The notes under the pieces were generated by a model. That model saw nothing but the letters and a program-made list of their open reading frames with translations, searched no databases and was not told where the DNA came from. Of a stretch of 64,000 nucleotides of DNA, positions 25,608 to 33,706 are shown in pieces (positions within the stretch are counted from its first letter, which is position 1; every line of letters starts with the position of its first letter). The position numbers and the translations under genes were made by a program. The stretch is from the NCBI RefSeq assembly GCF_003228315.1, contig NZ_CP029693.1, positions 4,143,501 to 4,207,500 of the forward strand, in the 5' to 3' direction. The DNA comes from Pseudomonas putida. GTDB lineage: Bacteria > Pseudomonadota > Gammaproteobacteria > Pseudomonadales > Pseudomonadaceae.

Positions 25608-26252
25608 TTACTGCGCCTCTGCCTCGGCGCCTTTGTCCGCCAGCTCCATCCAGCCCGCCAGCACTGTGTAGGCCTCTTCCAGCCCCATGCGCTTGGGCGC
25701 CGAGAACAGCTGGATCGTCACTGCGCTGCCCCAGCCCTTGCGGATTTCCGATTGAACCTTGAGCAGCGTGTTTTTCGCCGCGCCATAGGTCAACTTGTCC
25801 GCCTTGGTCAGCAGAATGTGCATCGGCATGCCGCTGGCGACGGCCCAGTCGAGCATCAGCAGGTCGAAATCTGTCATCGGGTGACGGATGTCCATCATCA
25901 GAATCAGACCTTTCAAACTCTCGCGGCTGCCCAGGTAGGCCTCGAGGTGACGCTGCCAGTGTTGCTTGAGCGGGATAGGGACTTTTGCATAACCGTAGCC
26001 CGGAAGGTCGACCAGACGGCGTTCATCGTCTAGCTTGAAGAAATTCAACAGTTGCGTGCGCCCCGGCGTTTTCGAGGTTCGCGCCAGGCTGGCATGGGTC
26101 AGGGTGTTGAGAGCACTGGACTTGCCGGCGTTGGAACGCCCGGCGAAGGCGACTTCAAAACCTTCGTCATCCGGACATTGGTCGACTTTGGCCGCGCTGA
26201 GCATGAAGGTGGCCTGTTGGCACAGACCGAGGATGGGATTCTTGAGTTGCAT
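25608..26252 (-). CDS. engB: Ribosome biogenesis GTP-binding protein YsxC/EngB
   Basis: Essential TRAFAC GTPase of 50S assembly, 214 residues. G1 GRSNAGKS, G3 DLPGYG and G4 TKAD are present. The start is ATG 26252 (MQLKNPILGL); the frame stays open to 26417 but no ribosome site supports the longer form. It is convergent with the ErsA-like RNA terminator (47-bp gap), the same arrangement as in enterics and other pseudomonads. Confidence 0.95.
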   Translation of the reverse strand: MQLKNPILGLCQQATFMLSAAKVDQCPDDEGFEVAFAGRSNAGKSSALNTLTHASLARTSKTPGRTQLLNFFKLDDERRLVDLPGYGYAKVPIPLKQHWQRHLEAYLGSRESLKGLILMMDIRHPMTDFDLLMLDWAVASGMPMHILLTKADKLTYGAAKNTLLKVQSEIRKGWGSAVTIQLFSAPKRMGLEEAYTVLAGWMELADKGAEAEAQ

Positions 26253-26325
26253 GGGATTTCCGATGTGGGCGGCGCCTGGAATGGGCGCGGCAAGCGGTGT
26301 CGCTTCCGTTTCAGTGACGCCAGTA

Positions 26326-26331
26326 TATAAT
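26326..26331 (+). promoter_or_regulatory. Possible -10 box for the cytochrome c5-like gene
   Basis: A perfect TATAAT lies between divergent engB and the cytochrome gene. No good -35 is visible 16-18 bp upstream, so the call rests on the -10 alone. Confidence 0.35.
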
Positions 26332-26443
26332 GCCGCAGATTTTGTGTGCGCTTTGTCCCAGCGTAGGACGAAGTTCACGAGAGCGACAGAACTGAATTGC
26401 GCACTAGAACGCAGCACGCTCTCAACCCTGAAAAGGTCGTTTT

Positions 26444-26734
26444 ATGACGAAATGGCTGCTGGTAGCCGGGGTCTTGATGCCGCTTTACAGCGCTCAGGCT
26501 ACACAAGATCCGGAAGCCGTGTACAACCGTGTTTGTGGTGCCTGTCATTCCGGCCAACTACCCATGGCGCCCAAAAGAGGCGATCAGGAAGCTTGGACGC
26601 CGAGGTTGGCGAAAGGTATGGAGACGCTGGTACAACACGTGACCCAGGGTTTCAAGGCGATGCCGCCGCGTGGTTTGTGCATGGACTGCAGTGCCGAGGA
26701 TTACCGAGCCATCATCCAGTGGATGAGCGAGTAA
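26444..26734 (+). CDS. Cytochrome c5-like mono-haem protein
   Basis: A 96-residue periplasmic electron carrier. A signal peptide ends YSAQA-TQD; one haem site VCGACH lies at about 30-34, and the cytochrome c5-type second Cys pair is in LCMDCSAEDY. A Met ligand is probably in FKAMPPRG. It lies 45 bp upstream of cytochrome c4, so they probably form an operon and may feed the aa3 or cbb3 oxidases. Confidence 0.93.
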   Translation: MTKWLLVAGVLMPLYSAQATQDPEAVYNRVCGACHSGQLPMAPKRGDQEAWTPRLAKGMETLVQHVTQGFKAMPPRGLCMDCSAEDYRAIIQWMSE

Positions 26735-26779
26735 ACCCGGTCCATAACTCTTAACCCTTAGCCGTAGTTGGATTAGCTG

Positions 26780-27409
26780 ATGAACAAACTGATCGTGAGT
26801 CTGCTGTTGACCGTGGGGATCTCCGGCGCTGCCTATGCCGCAGGTGAGCCAGTAAAACCTGGTGACGCCGCAGCAGGCCAGGCAAAAGCCGCCGTATGTG
26901 GCGCCTGTCATGGCCCGGATGGCAACAGCATGGCGCCTAACTTTCCAAAACTGGCCGGCCAGGGTGAACGCTACCTGACCAAGCAGCTGCACGACATCAA
27001 GTCGGGCAAGCGCACCGTTCTGGAAATGACCGGCCTGCTGACCAACCTGAGCGATCAGGACCTGGCGGACATCGCCGCCTACTTCGCCAGCCAGAAAGGC
27101 AGCGTCGGCGCCGCCGACCCGAAAATCGTGGCTCGCGGTGAAGCGCTGTTCCGTGGCGGTGACCTGGCCAAGGGCATGCCAGCCTGCACCGGTTGCCACT
27201 CGCCAAACGGCGCGGGCAACGCCGCTGCCGGCTTCCCGCACCTGGGTGGCCAGCACGCTCAATACGTCACCAAGCAACTGACCGATTTCCGCAAGGAAGA
27301 AGGCGGCCGCACCAACGACGGCGACGCCAAACCGATGCAGAGCATTGCCAAGAAGATGAGCGACGAAGACATCGCCGCCGTGTCGAGCTACATTCAAGGC
27401 CTGCACTAA
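26780..27409 (+). CDS. cc4: Cytochrome c4 (di-haem)
   Basis: A 209-residue periplasmic di-haem cytochrome with signal peptide (AAYA-AGEP) and two class I domains, each with CXXCH: CGACH near residue 40 and CTGCH near 137. It may donate electrons to terminal oxidases (known for c4-type proteins). It is followed by an intrinsic terminator at 27487. Confidence 0.96.
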   Translation: MNKLIVSLLLTVGISGAAYAAGEPVKPGDAAAGQAKAAVCGACHGPDGNSMAPNFPKLAGQGERYLTKQLHDIKSGKRTVLEMTGLLTNLSDQDLADIAAYFASQKGSVGAADPKIVARGEALFRGGDLAKGMPACTGCHSPNGAGNAAAGFPHLGGQHAQYVTKQLTDFRKEEGGRTNDGDAKPMQSIAKKMSDEDIAAVSSYIQGLH

Positions 27410-27486
27410 AACCGGTGAGTCGGGCGTAGCGTGAGGCATACAACTCTTGCAACGTTAACGCCCGATTAATCCATTGCAGGAAGTAT

Positions 27487-27515
27487 AAAAAGGGTGGCTT
27501 TGGCCGCCCTTTTTT
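27487..27515 (+). terminator. Terminator after cytochrome c4
   Basis: AAAAGGGTGGC (27488-27498) pairs with GCCGCCCTTTT (27503-27513) around TTTG, with one G-U pair, then T-rich sequence. Confidence 0.85.
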
Positions 27516-27609
27516 GTGGCTGCTGCCGTTACACTACAGAACTCACGCCCGCCTCGACCTGTCTGAAAACAGGTCGCGCGAGGCGATAAAATTTGTCCAG
27601 GAGTAAAGC

Positions 27610-28251
27610 ATGCGTAATCTGATCATCAGCGCCGCACTGGTCGCTGCCAGCCTGTTCGGCATGACTGCCCAGGCCGCCGAAACCCCAGCCGCCCCTTACG
27701 TTGAACTGAGCAATCCGGTTCCGGTCGCCGTTCCAGGCAAGATCGAAGTGGTGGAGCTGTTCTGGTACGGCTGCCCGCACTGCTACGCCTTCGAGCCGGT
27801 GATCAACCCTTGGGTCGAGAAACTGCCTTCGGACGTTAACTTCGTCCGTATTCCCGCCATGTTCGGTGGCCCGTGGAACGCCCACGGCCAGATGTTCCTG
27901 ACCCTGGAAGCCATGGGTGTGGAGCACAAGGTTCACGCGGCGGTGTTCAACGCGATTCAGAAAGAACACAAGAAGCTGACCGACAAAAATGAAATGGCGG
28001 ACTTCCTGGCCACCCAGGGCGTCGACAAGGACAAGTTCCTGGCCACCTTCGATTCTTTCGCCATCAAGGGCCAGATCGTGAAGGCCACTGACCTGGCCAA
28101 GAAATATGAGATCACCGGTGTTCCAACCATGATCGTCAACGGCAAGTATCGCTTTGACGTGGGTTCTGCCGGTGGCGCTCAAGAAGCCCTGCAACTGGCC
28201 GACAAGCTGATCGACAAAGAGCGAGCAGCCAACAAGGCGGCCTCCAACTAA
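27610..28251 (+). CDS. dsbA: Thiol:disulfide interchange protein DsbA
   Basis: Periplasmic disulfide-introducing oxidase, 213 residues. Signal peptide ends AQA-AET; active-site C-P-H-C in WYGCPHCYAFEP near residue 57; cis-proline loop GVPTMIVNGKY. It is followed 15 bp later by an EEP-family gene. Substrates could include the CSS-like EAL protein 4 kb downstream (inference). Confidence 0.97.
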   Translation: MRNLIISAALVAASLFGMTAQAAETPAAPYVELSNPVPVAVPGKIEVVELFWYGCPHCYAFEPVINPWVEKLPSDVNFVRIPAMFGGPWNAHGQMFLTLEAMGVEHKVHAAVFNAIQKEHKKLTDKNEMADFLATQGVDKDKFLATFDSFAIKGQIVKATDLAKKYEITGVPTMIVNGKYRFDVGSAGGAQEALQLADKLIDKERAANKAASN

Positions 28252-28266
28252 AAGGCTTTACCCACC

Positions 28267-29145
28267 ATGCGCCGCTGGGGAAGTGAACGCAGTGTTGGCC
28301 TGCATGATCCGCGGGTCAACGAGCATCATCTGCAAACGACGGGCCTGCCCGAAGACAGCCGTTTGCGTTTGCTCAGTTTCAATATCCAGGTCGGCATCAG
28401 TACCGAACGTTATCGGCATTACCTGACCCGGGGCTGGCAACACCTGTTGCCGCACCCCGGGCGTGCCGACAATCTGCAGAAAATCGGCAGCCTGCTCGGC
28501 GACTTCGATCTGGTCGCCCTGCAGGAAGCCGACGGCGGCAGCCTGCGCTCAGGCTACGTCAATCAAGTCGAACACCTGGCCCAGCTCGGCGCCTTTCCCT
28601 ACTGGTATCAGCAACTCAATCGCAATCTCGGACGCTTCGCCCAGCACAGCAATGGCGTGCTGAGCCGCCTGCGGCCGTGGGCGATCGAGGATCATCCGTT
28701 GCCGGGGCCGAAAGGTCGCGGAGCGATTCTGGTGCGCTTCGGCGAAGGCCCGGATGCCATGGTGGTGGTGATGATGCACCTGGCCCTCGGCGCACGGACC
28801 CGCAGCCTGCAACTGGCCTATATCCGCGAGCTGATTGGTGGCTACAAGCACCAGGTCCTGATGGGCGACATGAACACCCATGCCAGCGATCTGCTGCAAA
28901 GCTCGCCTTTGCGTGACCTCGGCCTGCTCGCGCCACAGCTGGAAGCGACATTCCCCAGCTGGCGTCCGCAACGCTGCCTTGACCACATTCTCCTGAGCCC
29001 GAGCCTGACCCTGGAAAAGGTCGAGGTGCTGGCCCAACCCATTTCTGATCACCTGCCCGTCGCGGTAGAGATTCGTCTGCCGAGTTCGCTCACGGCCGAT
29101 GCATTGCCCGCGTTGAGTCCTACCCATCGCGGAACCCCTGAATGA
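28267..29145 (+). CDS. Endonuclease/exonuclease/phosphatase (EEP) family protein
   Basis: A 292-residue protein with the EEP fold. LLSFNIQVG, LQEADGG, GDMNTHASD and SDHLPVAVEI carry the Mg-binding and catalytic residues. No signal peptide is seen, so it is probably cytoplasmic; substrate (DNA, nucleotide or phospholipid) is not evident. Its stop overlaps the start of the GGDEF gene by 4 bases (ATGA), so the two are translationally coupled. Confidence 0.9.
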   Translation: MRRWGSERSVGLHDPRVNEHHLQTTGLPEDSRLRLLSFNIQVGISTERYRHYLTRGWQHLLPHPGRADNLQKIGSLLGDFDLVALQEADGGSLRSGYVNQVEHLAQLGAFPYWYQQLNRNLGRFAQHSNGVLSRLRPWAIEDHPLPGPKGRGAILVRFGEGPDAMVVVMMHLALGARTRSLQLAYIRELIGGYKHQVLMGDMNTHASDLLQSSPLRDLGLLAPQLEATFPSWRPQRCLDHILLSPSLTLEKVEVLAQPISDHLPVAVEIRLPSSLTADALPALSPTHRGTPE

Positions 29146-31127
29146 GCGACGACGCCCAGCGCTGGAAAGAGAAATACCTCAAAAGTATCGAACAACAGGA
29201 AAAGCTCGAACGCCGCTGGGACGCCCGCCTCGACTTGCTGCGCCGCGGCCTGGTGCGCAGTACGCTGGCGGCGGAAGGCACCGACCGCGCCGTCGATCAA
29301 TGCATGAAGGAAATGCGTGAAGTCGTGCGCACCGACGACATGGATGCAGGCCTGGCAGCCCTGATCCCGCGCCTGGAAAAAGCCGTGCTCGACTCCGAGC
29401 AGCGCAGGGAAACCCGCATCAACCAGACCAGCGCCGCACTGACAGCGCTCGTCACTCAACTGCAAACCTTGCCGCTGCCTCGGGAAGTCAGTCGTCCGCT
29501 GAAGAATTTCGCCAAACACCTGGATGACCGGGTCAGCCAGGCGCGCGAGATGCCGTTGCTGCTCAGTGAGCTGAGCGGTTTGCAGGGCAAGGCCTTGAGT
29601 CAGCTGGAAACCCCGGCGGAACCTGATCGACCCAGCCTGCTGCAACGATTGTTCGGGCACCGCGAAGCCGATGATGCAACAGCCCAGGCCGCGCCGATCG
29701 CCGAGCAACAGCCCATTCGGCCGGTGGAAACCGTACACCCTGCGGTAGAAGTTGAGTTGCACGTCGAAACGCCGGAAGCGACGTCCGAGCCACAAACTCC
29801 GCAGATGACACCTGCGCCGACAATTCCAGCCATTGAACCGACGGTACTCGAAGCACAGCCAGAGCCTGCGACGCTTGCGCCAACAGAACCCCAGTCAGAT
29901 CCATCCGAAACAGCTGCAACCGTCTCCGAGGCGCCCGCAGCCCCGATCGAACCGGCCATCAATCCCGACGAGCTGACCCACACCGAGCCTGCCGCCCCAC
30001 AGCCCTCGGAACTGGCTGCCGACGAGCCCGAGCAGCCCGCGCATGACGTTCTCTATGCCCTGCCAGACTCCCCCGAGCCGTCCTACAGCTCGGTGGCCAA
30101 GCACATCGAAGAGACCTTGCTGGGCCTGCTCGACGATCTGACGATCCCCGAGCACCATCGCCCGCAGGCGGATTCGATGCGCTATCGCCTGCAAAACGGC
30201 TTGAACTGGTATGAGCTGCTACCCATCCTCGACGATCTGGCCACCCTGATGCTGGCCATCTCGGGCAGCGGCCAGCACGAATTCGAAACCTACTTGCAGC
30301 ATCTCAATGAACGCCTCGAAACGTTCCAGAGCAATCTGCAAGCCGCCAGCGAGGGCCATGCCGACAACCGCAGCGCCGCCCAGGCCATGGACACGCAGAT
30401 CCGCGAGCAAGTGGATGGCATGCAGAGCAGCATGCATGAAGCGTCCAACCTGGACGACCTCAAAGTGGTGCTGGAAAACCACCTCGAAGGCTTGCTCGGC
30501 ACCATGGATCGTCATCGCCAGCAACGCGACGAGCGCGAGCAGGAGGTAGCGGCCCGTCTGCAGAGCCTGGCCGAGCGCGTGACCCACATGGAACAGGAGG
30601 CCCTGGGCTTTCGCGAACACCTCGAAGAACAGCGCCAGAAAGCCTTGGTCGACCCGCTGACGGGATTGCCCAACCGCGCGGCCTGGAGTGAGCGTCTGGA
30701 GCATGAAGTCAGGCAGTGGCAACAGCACGGCAATACGTTGATGCTGGCCATGCTCGACCTCGATCACTTCAAGCGCATCAACGATAACTACGGTCACCTG
30801 GCCGGTGACAAGGTACTGAAAATCATTGCCACGGTGCTGCGCAAGCGCCTGCGCGGAACAGATTTCATTGCCCGGTTTGGTGGTGAAGAGTTCGTCCTGC
30901 TATTGCCGTCGACGGTGCCGGCAGCCGGGATGAAACTGCTGGAGCACCTGCGCGCCTCGATCGAAGCCTGCCCGTTCCACTTCAAGGGTGAGCCGGTCAC
31001 CGTCACCATTTCCATGGGTTTGACGGCGTTCAAAGCCGGTGAAAACAGCGATCTGGTGCTCAAGCGAGCCGACCAGGCGCTTTATCGTGCAAAAAATGCC
31101 GGGCGCAATCGAGTGGAGTTGGGCTGA
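29142..31127 (+). CDS. GGDEF diguanylate cyclase (DgcH-like)
   Basis: A 661-residue protein that probably makes c-di-GMP. The N-terminal ~180 residues are charged and helical, then a Pro/Ala/Glu/Thr-rich low-complexity linker (about 195-300), a second helical region, and a GGDEF domain (about 500-661). The active site reads GGEEF (580-584) and the inhibitory I-site R571-G-T-D574 is exactly five residues upstream, so product inhibition is expected. No TM helix is visible. It corresponds by position to P. aeruginosa PA5487. Confidence 0.93.
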   Translation: MSDDAQRWKEKYLKSIEQQEKLERRWDARLDLLRRGLVRSTLAAEGTDRAVDQCMKEMREVVRTDDMDAGLAALIPRLEKAVLDSEQRRETRINQTSAALTALVTQLQTLPLPREVSRPLKNFAKHLDDRVSQAREMPLLLSELSGLQGKALSQLETPAEPDRPSLLQRLFGHREADDATAQAAPIAEQQPIRPVETVHPAVEVELHVETPEATSEPQTPQMTPAPTIPAIEPTVLEAQPEPATLAPTEPQSDPSETAATVSEAPAAPIEPAINPDELTHTEPAAPQPSELAADEPEQPAHDVLYALPDSPEPSYSSVAKHIEETLLGLLDDLTIPEHHRPQADSMRYRLQNGLNWYELLPILDDLATLMLAISGSGQHEFETYLQHLNERLETFQSNLQAASEGHADNRSAAQAMDTQIREQVDGMQSSMHEASNLDDLKVVLENHLEGLLGTMDRHRQQRDEREQEVAARLQSLAERVTHMEQEALGFREHLEEQRQKALVDPLTGLPNRAAWSERLEHEVRQWQQHGNTLMLAMLDLDHFKRINDNYGHLAGDKVLKIIATVLRKRLRGTDFIARFGGEEFVLLLPSTVPAAGMKLLEHLRASIEACPFHFKGEPVTVTISMGLTAFKAGENSDLVLKRADQALYRAKNAGRNRVELG

Positions 31128-31227
31128 GTGGCCGTACCGGCACTGATTTAAAACTTTGTCATTGCCCGCCGCACGCAAGGCAGTACGTTACACTGTTGCA
31201 TTACTGTCTTGCGTGTATTGCCCAGCC

Positions 31228-32010
31228 ATGAAATTTTCCGCGTTCATCATCACGTCACTTCTGCTTCTGGCCGGCTGTGCCAGTGGCCCTCGCTACGACA
31301 CCAGTCACCCTTCCAGCAATCACGACAGCCGCATCCAGTTCGTGGTGTTGCATTACACAAACGCCTCGCAGGAACGTTCGCTGCAATTGCTGACAACGGG
31401 TGAAGTCAGCAGCCATTACCTGATCGGCGACGACAAAAAGGCGACCATCTTCAAATTGATGGATGAGAACCAGCGGGCCTGGCACGCCGGAGAAAGCCAA
31501 TGGCAAGGCCGGACCTGGCTGAACTCGAGCTCCATCGGCATCGAAATCGTCAATCCGGGATTCAAGGACACCCCCACCGGACGTCTCTGGTACCCCTACA
31601 GCGAAGCGCAGGTGCAGTCCATGATCGTGCTGCTCAAGGACATCACCACTCGCTACCGCATCAGTCCTCGCAGCATCGTTGGTCATAGCGATATTGCCCC
31701 CCTGCGCAAACTGGACCCGGGCCCGCTGTTTCCCTGGAAGCGCCTGGCGGCGGCAGGTTTCGGCATCTGGCCCAACGAGCAGGCCGTGGCGCGGCAACAG
31801 CTACAATTTGAAGCACAGCTGCCCAGCGTCAGCTGGTACCAGTCGCAGTTAGCCCGCTTCGGTTACGAGATTGCACAGACTGGCGAACTCGACGTCGCCA
31901 CTCGCCATGTAATCGCTGCCTTCCAGATGCATTTCCGGCCCTCGCGCTTTGACGGCACGCCGGACGCGCAAACAGCGGCGCTGCTCCAGGTGTTGAATCA
32001 GACAAAATAG
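31228..32010 (+). CDS. ampDh2: N-acetylmuramoyl-L-alanine amidase, AmpDh2-type lipoprotein
   Basis: Zinc amidase that trims anhydro-muropeptides or sacculus in the periplasm. It has 260 residues: lipobox LLLLAGC with C17, Amidase_2 domain with Zn ligands H42 (VVLHYT), H153 (VGHSD) and D163 (KLDPG), and a C-terminal peptidoglycan-binding helical domain (LARFGYEIAQTGELD). ATG 31228 chosen because it gives a proper signal peptide; the frame is open upstream. Lipoprotein anchoring and neighbour order fit AmpDh2. Confidence 0.92.
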   Translation: MKFSAFIITSLLLLAGCASGPRYDTSHPSSNHDSRIQFVVLHYTNASQERSLQLLTTGEVSSHYLIGDDKKATIFKLMDENQRAWHAGESQWQGRTWLNSSSIGIEIVNPGFKDTPTGRLWYPYSEAQVQSMIVLLKDITTRYRISPRSIVGHSDIAPLRKLDPGPLFPWKRLAAAGFGIWPNEQAVARQQLQFEAQLPSVSWYQSQLARFGYEIAQTGELDVATRHVIAAFQMHFRPSRFDGTPDAQTAALLQVLNQTK

Positions 32011-32086
32011 TGACGACCGCCCGACGGTCAGCGCGCCGTTGCCGATCAGCAGCTATAACTCATTGGTAATTCGCCGGATATCCACG

Positions 32087-33700
32087 ATGCCTGCTGCCAG
32101 AGAGACATTCCGTAATTGGTTCTATCGCCCGTGGTTTCTGGCGATGATGGCGGCTGTCCTGAGTGCAACGCTCCTGATGTCGGGCAGTTTGTTCATCGCC
32201 CTGCACCAGGTCGAGCAGAACGAAAGCCTGGAAATGAATGCCCAGGGCGAGCGCTTCCTCGCCCGCTTGGAGCAACTGTTCGGGCAACTGCGTGAAAGCC
32301 TCGACGACCTGGAAGCCCAGCCGCTTCGGGGCTGCGATGACGAAATGATCGCGACCTTGCAGCAAGTCACGTTCAACTACCGCTTCGTCTACGAAGCCGC
32401 GTACATGGATTCGACGCGCATCTGCTCCAACCGACCGCGACAGGAAGGTTTGTCGCTGGTACGTCCTCCCGACATCAAGGGTCCCACCTACAGCTACTGG
32501 CTGAACACCACCACCGAACCCGATGAAAACCGCGCGGCACTGATGCTCGGGCGCGGCAATTTTCGCGTCGCGACCTCCCGCGGGCATTTGACCGACATGG
32601 TCGATCTGTCGCCCGGCAGCAGCCTCTTGGTCGTCCTGGACCGTGGTACTCGGGCAATCCCCGTGCTGGGCGCCGCACAGGTGTGGCCGCCGTCCGAACA
32701 CTGGCCACCGAAGAGCCGGGATGCCCTGCAAGTCACGCAGAAGCGTCTGATCTACCGCATGCCCACCGACAACCCGGAGTACCAACTGGTGCTCATCAGC
32801 CCCCGCGGCGGCACACACATACCGCCGATGTGGTGGTGGCTGCTCCCGGTCTGCCTGAGCTTGTCCCTGTGCGTAGGGTTCCTGGTGTTCCTGCTGGTGC
32901 GTCAGCGGCAGTCGCTGGATGCGGAATTGACCGGCGCCATACGCCGGGGCGAATTGCAGGTCCTGTATCAACCGATCTTCGACCTCGACAGTCGCAACTG
33001 TGTCGGCGCCGAAGCCTTGCTGCGCTGGCGCAGGCCGGACGGAACGCTGACCAGCCCTGACCTGTTCATCCCGATGGCGGAGAACACCGGGCAGATCCGG
33101 CAGATGACCGACTTCGTCCTGCAACGCCTGCTGGAGCAACTGGGTCAACTGTTGCGAGCCAATCCGCAGCTGTACATCTCGGTCAACCTGGCGGCCTGTG
33201 ATGTGATGGTGCCGCGTATCGGCCAGGTGATGGCGCGCTTGCTGACCCTGCATCGGGTTGCCGCCCGGCAGATTGCCTTCGAGGTCACCGAACGCGGGCT
33301 GATCGACGTGGTGGTGGCGCGAGAAAACCTGCAAGCGCTGCGCGATGTCGGCCATCAGGTACTGATCGATGACTTTGGCACGGGCTATTGCAGCCTCGCC
33401 TACCTGCAAACCCTGCCCGTGGACTGCCTGAAGATCGACAAGGCCTTTATCGATGCGCTGGGCCATGACGCCGCCAGCAGCGGTGTCGCCCCGCACATCA
33501 TTCATATGGCGCAGTCGCTGCACCTGAAGGTGATTGCCGAAGGCATCGAGCATGAGGCCCAGGCGGAGCTCCTGAGCAGTGAAGGGGTGAAATTCGGCCA
33601 GGGCTGGCTGTTCGCCCATGCCTTGAGCGCCGTGCAGTTCATCGAGTTGATTACCCGTGGCCGTCGGCTGGCCGGCCGACGCCTGGATGATGAAGCGTAA
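32087..33700 (+). CDS. CSS-like/EAL domain c-di-GMP phosphodiesterase
   Basis: A 537-residue inner-membrane protein that probably hydrolyses c-di-GMP. TM1 about 18-38; a periplasmic CSS-type sensor with the conserved LRGCDDEM (C83) and a C113-S-N variant of the CSS motif; TM2 about 245-268; EAL domain from 285. All catalytic motifs are visible: EALLRW, DDFGTGYCS, KIDKAF, EGIE. In PdeC-like enzymes a periplasmic disulfide set by DsbA controls activity. ATG 32087 chosen over an upstream TTG at 32039. Confidence 0.93.
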   Translation: MPAARETFRNWFYRPWFLAMMAAVLSATLLMSGSLFIALHQVEQNESLEMNAQGERFLARLEQLFGQLRESLDDLEAQPLRGCDDEMIATLQQVTFNYRFVYEAAYMDSTRICSNRPRQEGLSLVRPPDIKGPTYSYWLNTTTEPDENRAALMLGRGNFRVATSRGHLTDMVDLSPGSSLLVVLDRGTRAIPVLGAAQVWPPSEHWPPKSRDALQVTQKRLIYRMPTDNPEYQLVLISPRGGTHIPPMWWWLLPVCLSLSLCVGFLVFLLVRQRQSLDAELTGAIRRGELQVLYQPIFDLDSRNCVGAEALLRWRRPDGTLTSPDLFIPMAENTGQIRQMTDFVLQRLLEQLGQLLRANPQLYISVNLAACDVMVPRIGQVMARLLTLHRVAARQIAFEVTERGLIDVVVARENLQALRDVGHQVLIDDFGTGYCSLAYLQTLPVDCLKIDKAFIDALGHDAASSGVAPHIIHMAQSLHLKVIAEGIEHEAQAELLSSEGVKFGQGWLFAHALSAVQFIELITRGRRLAGRRLDDEA

Positions 33701-33706
33701 GGTGCG

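Noticed and set aside
25453..25671. 72-codon frame overlapping the ErsA-like RNA
   Set aside because: It runs through the terminator and into engB antisense; the RNA interpretation explains the sequence better.
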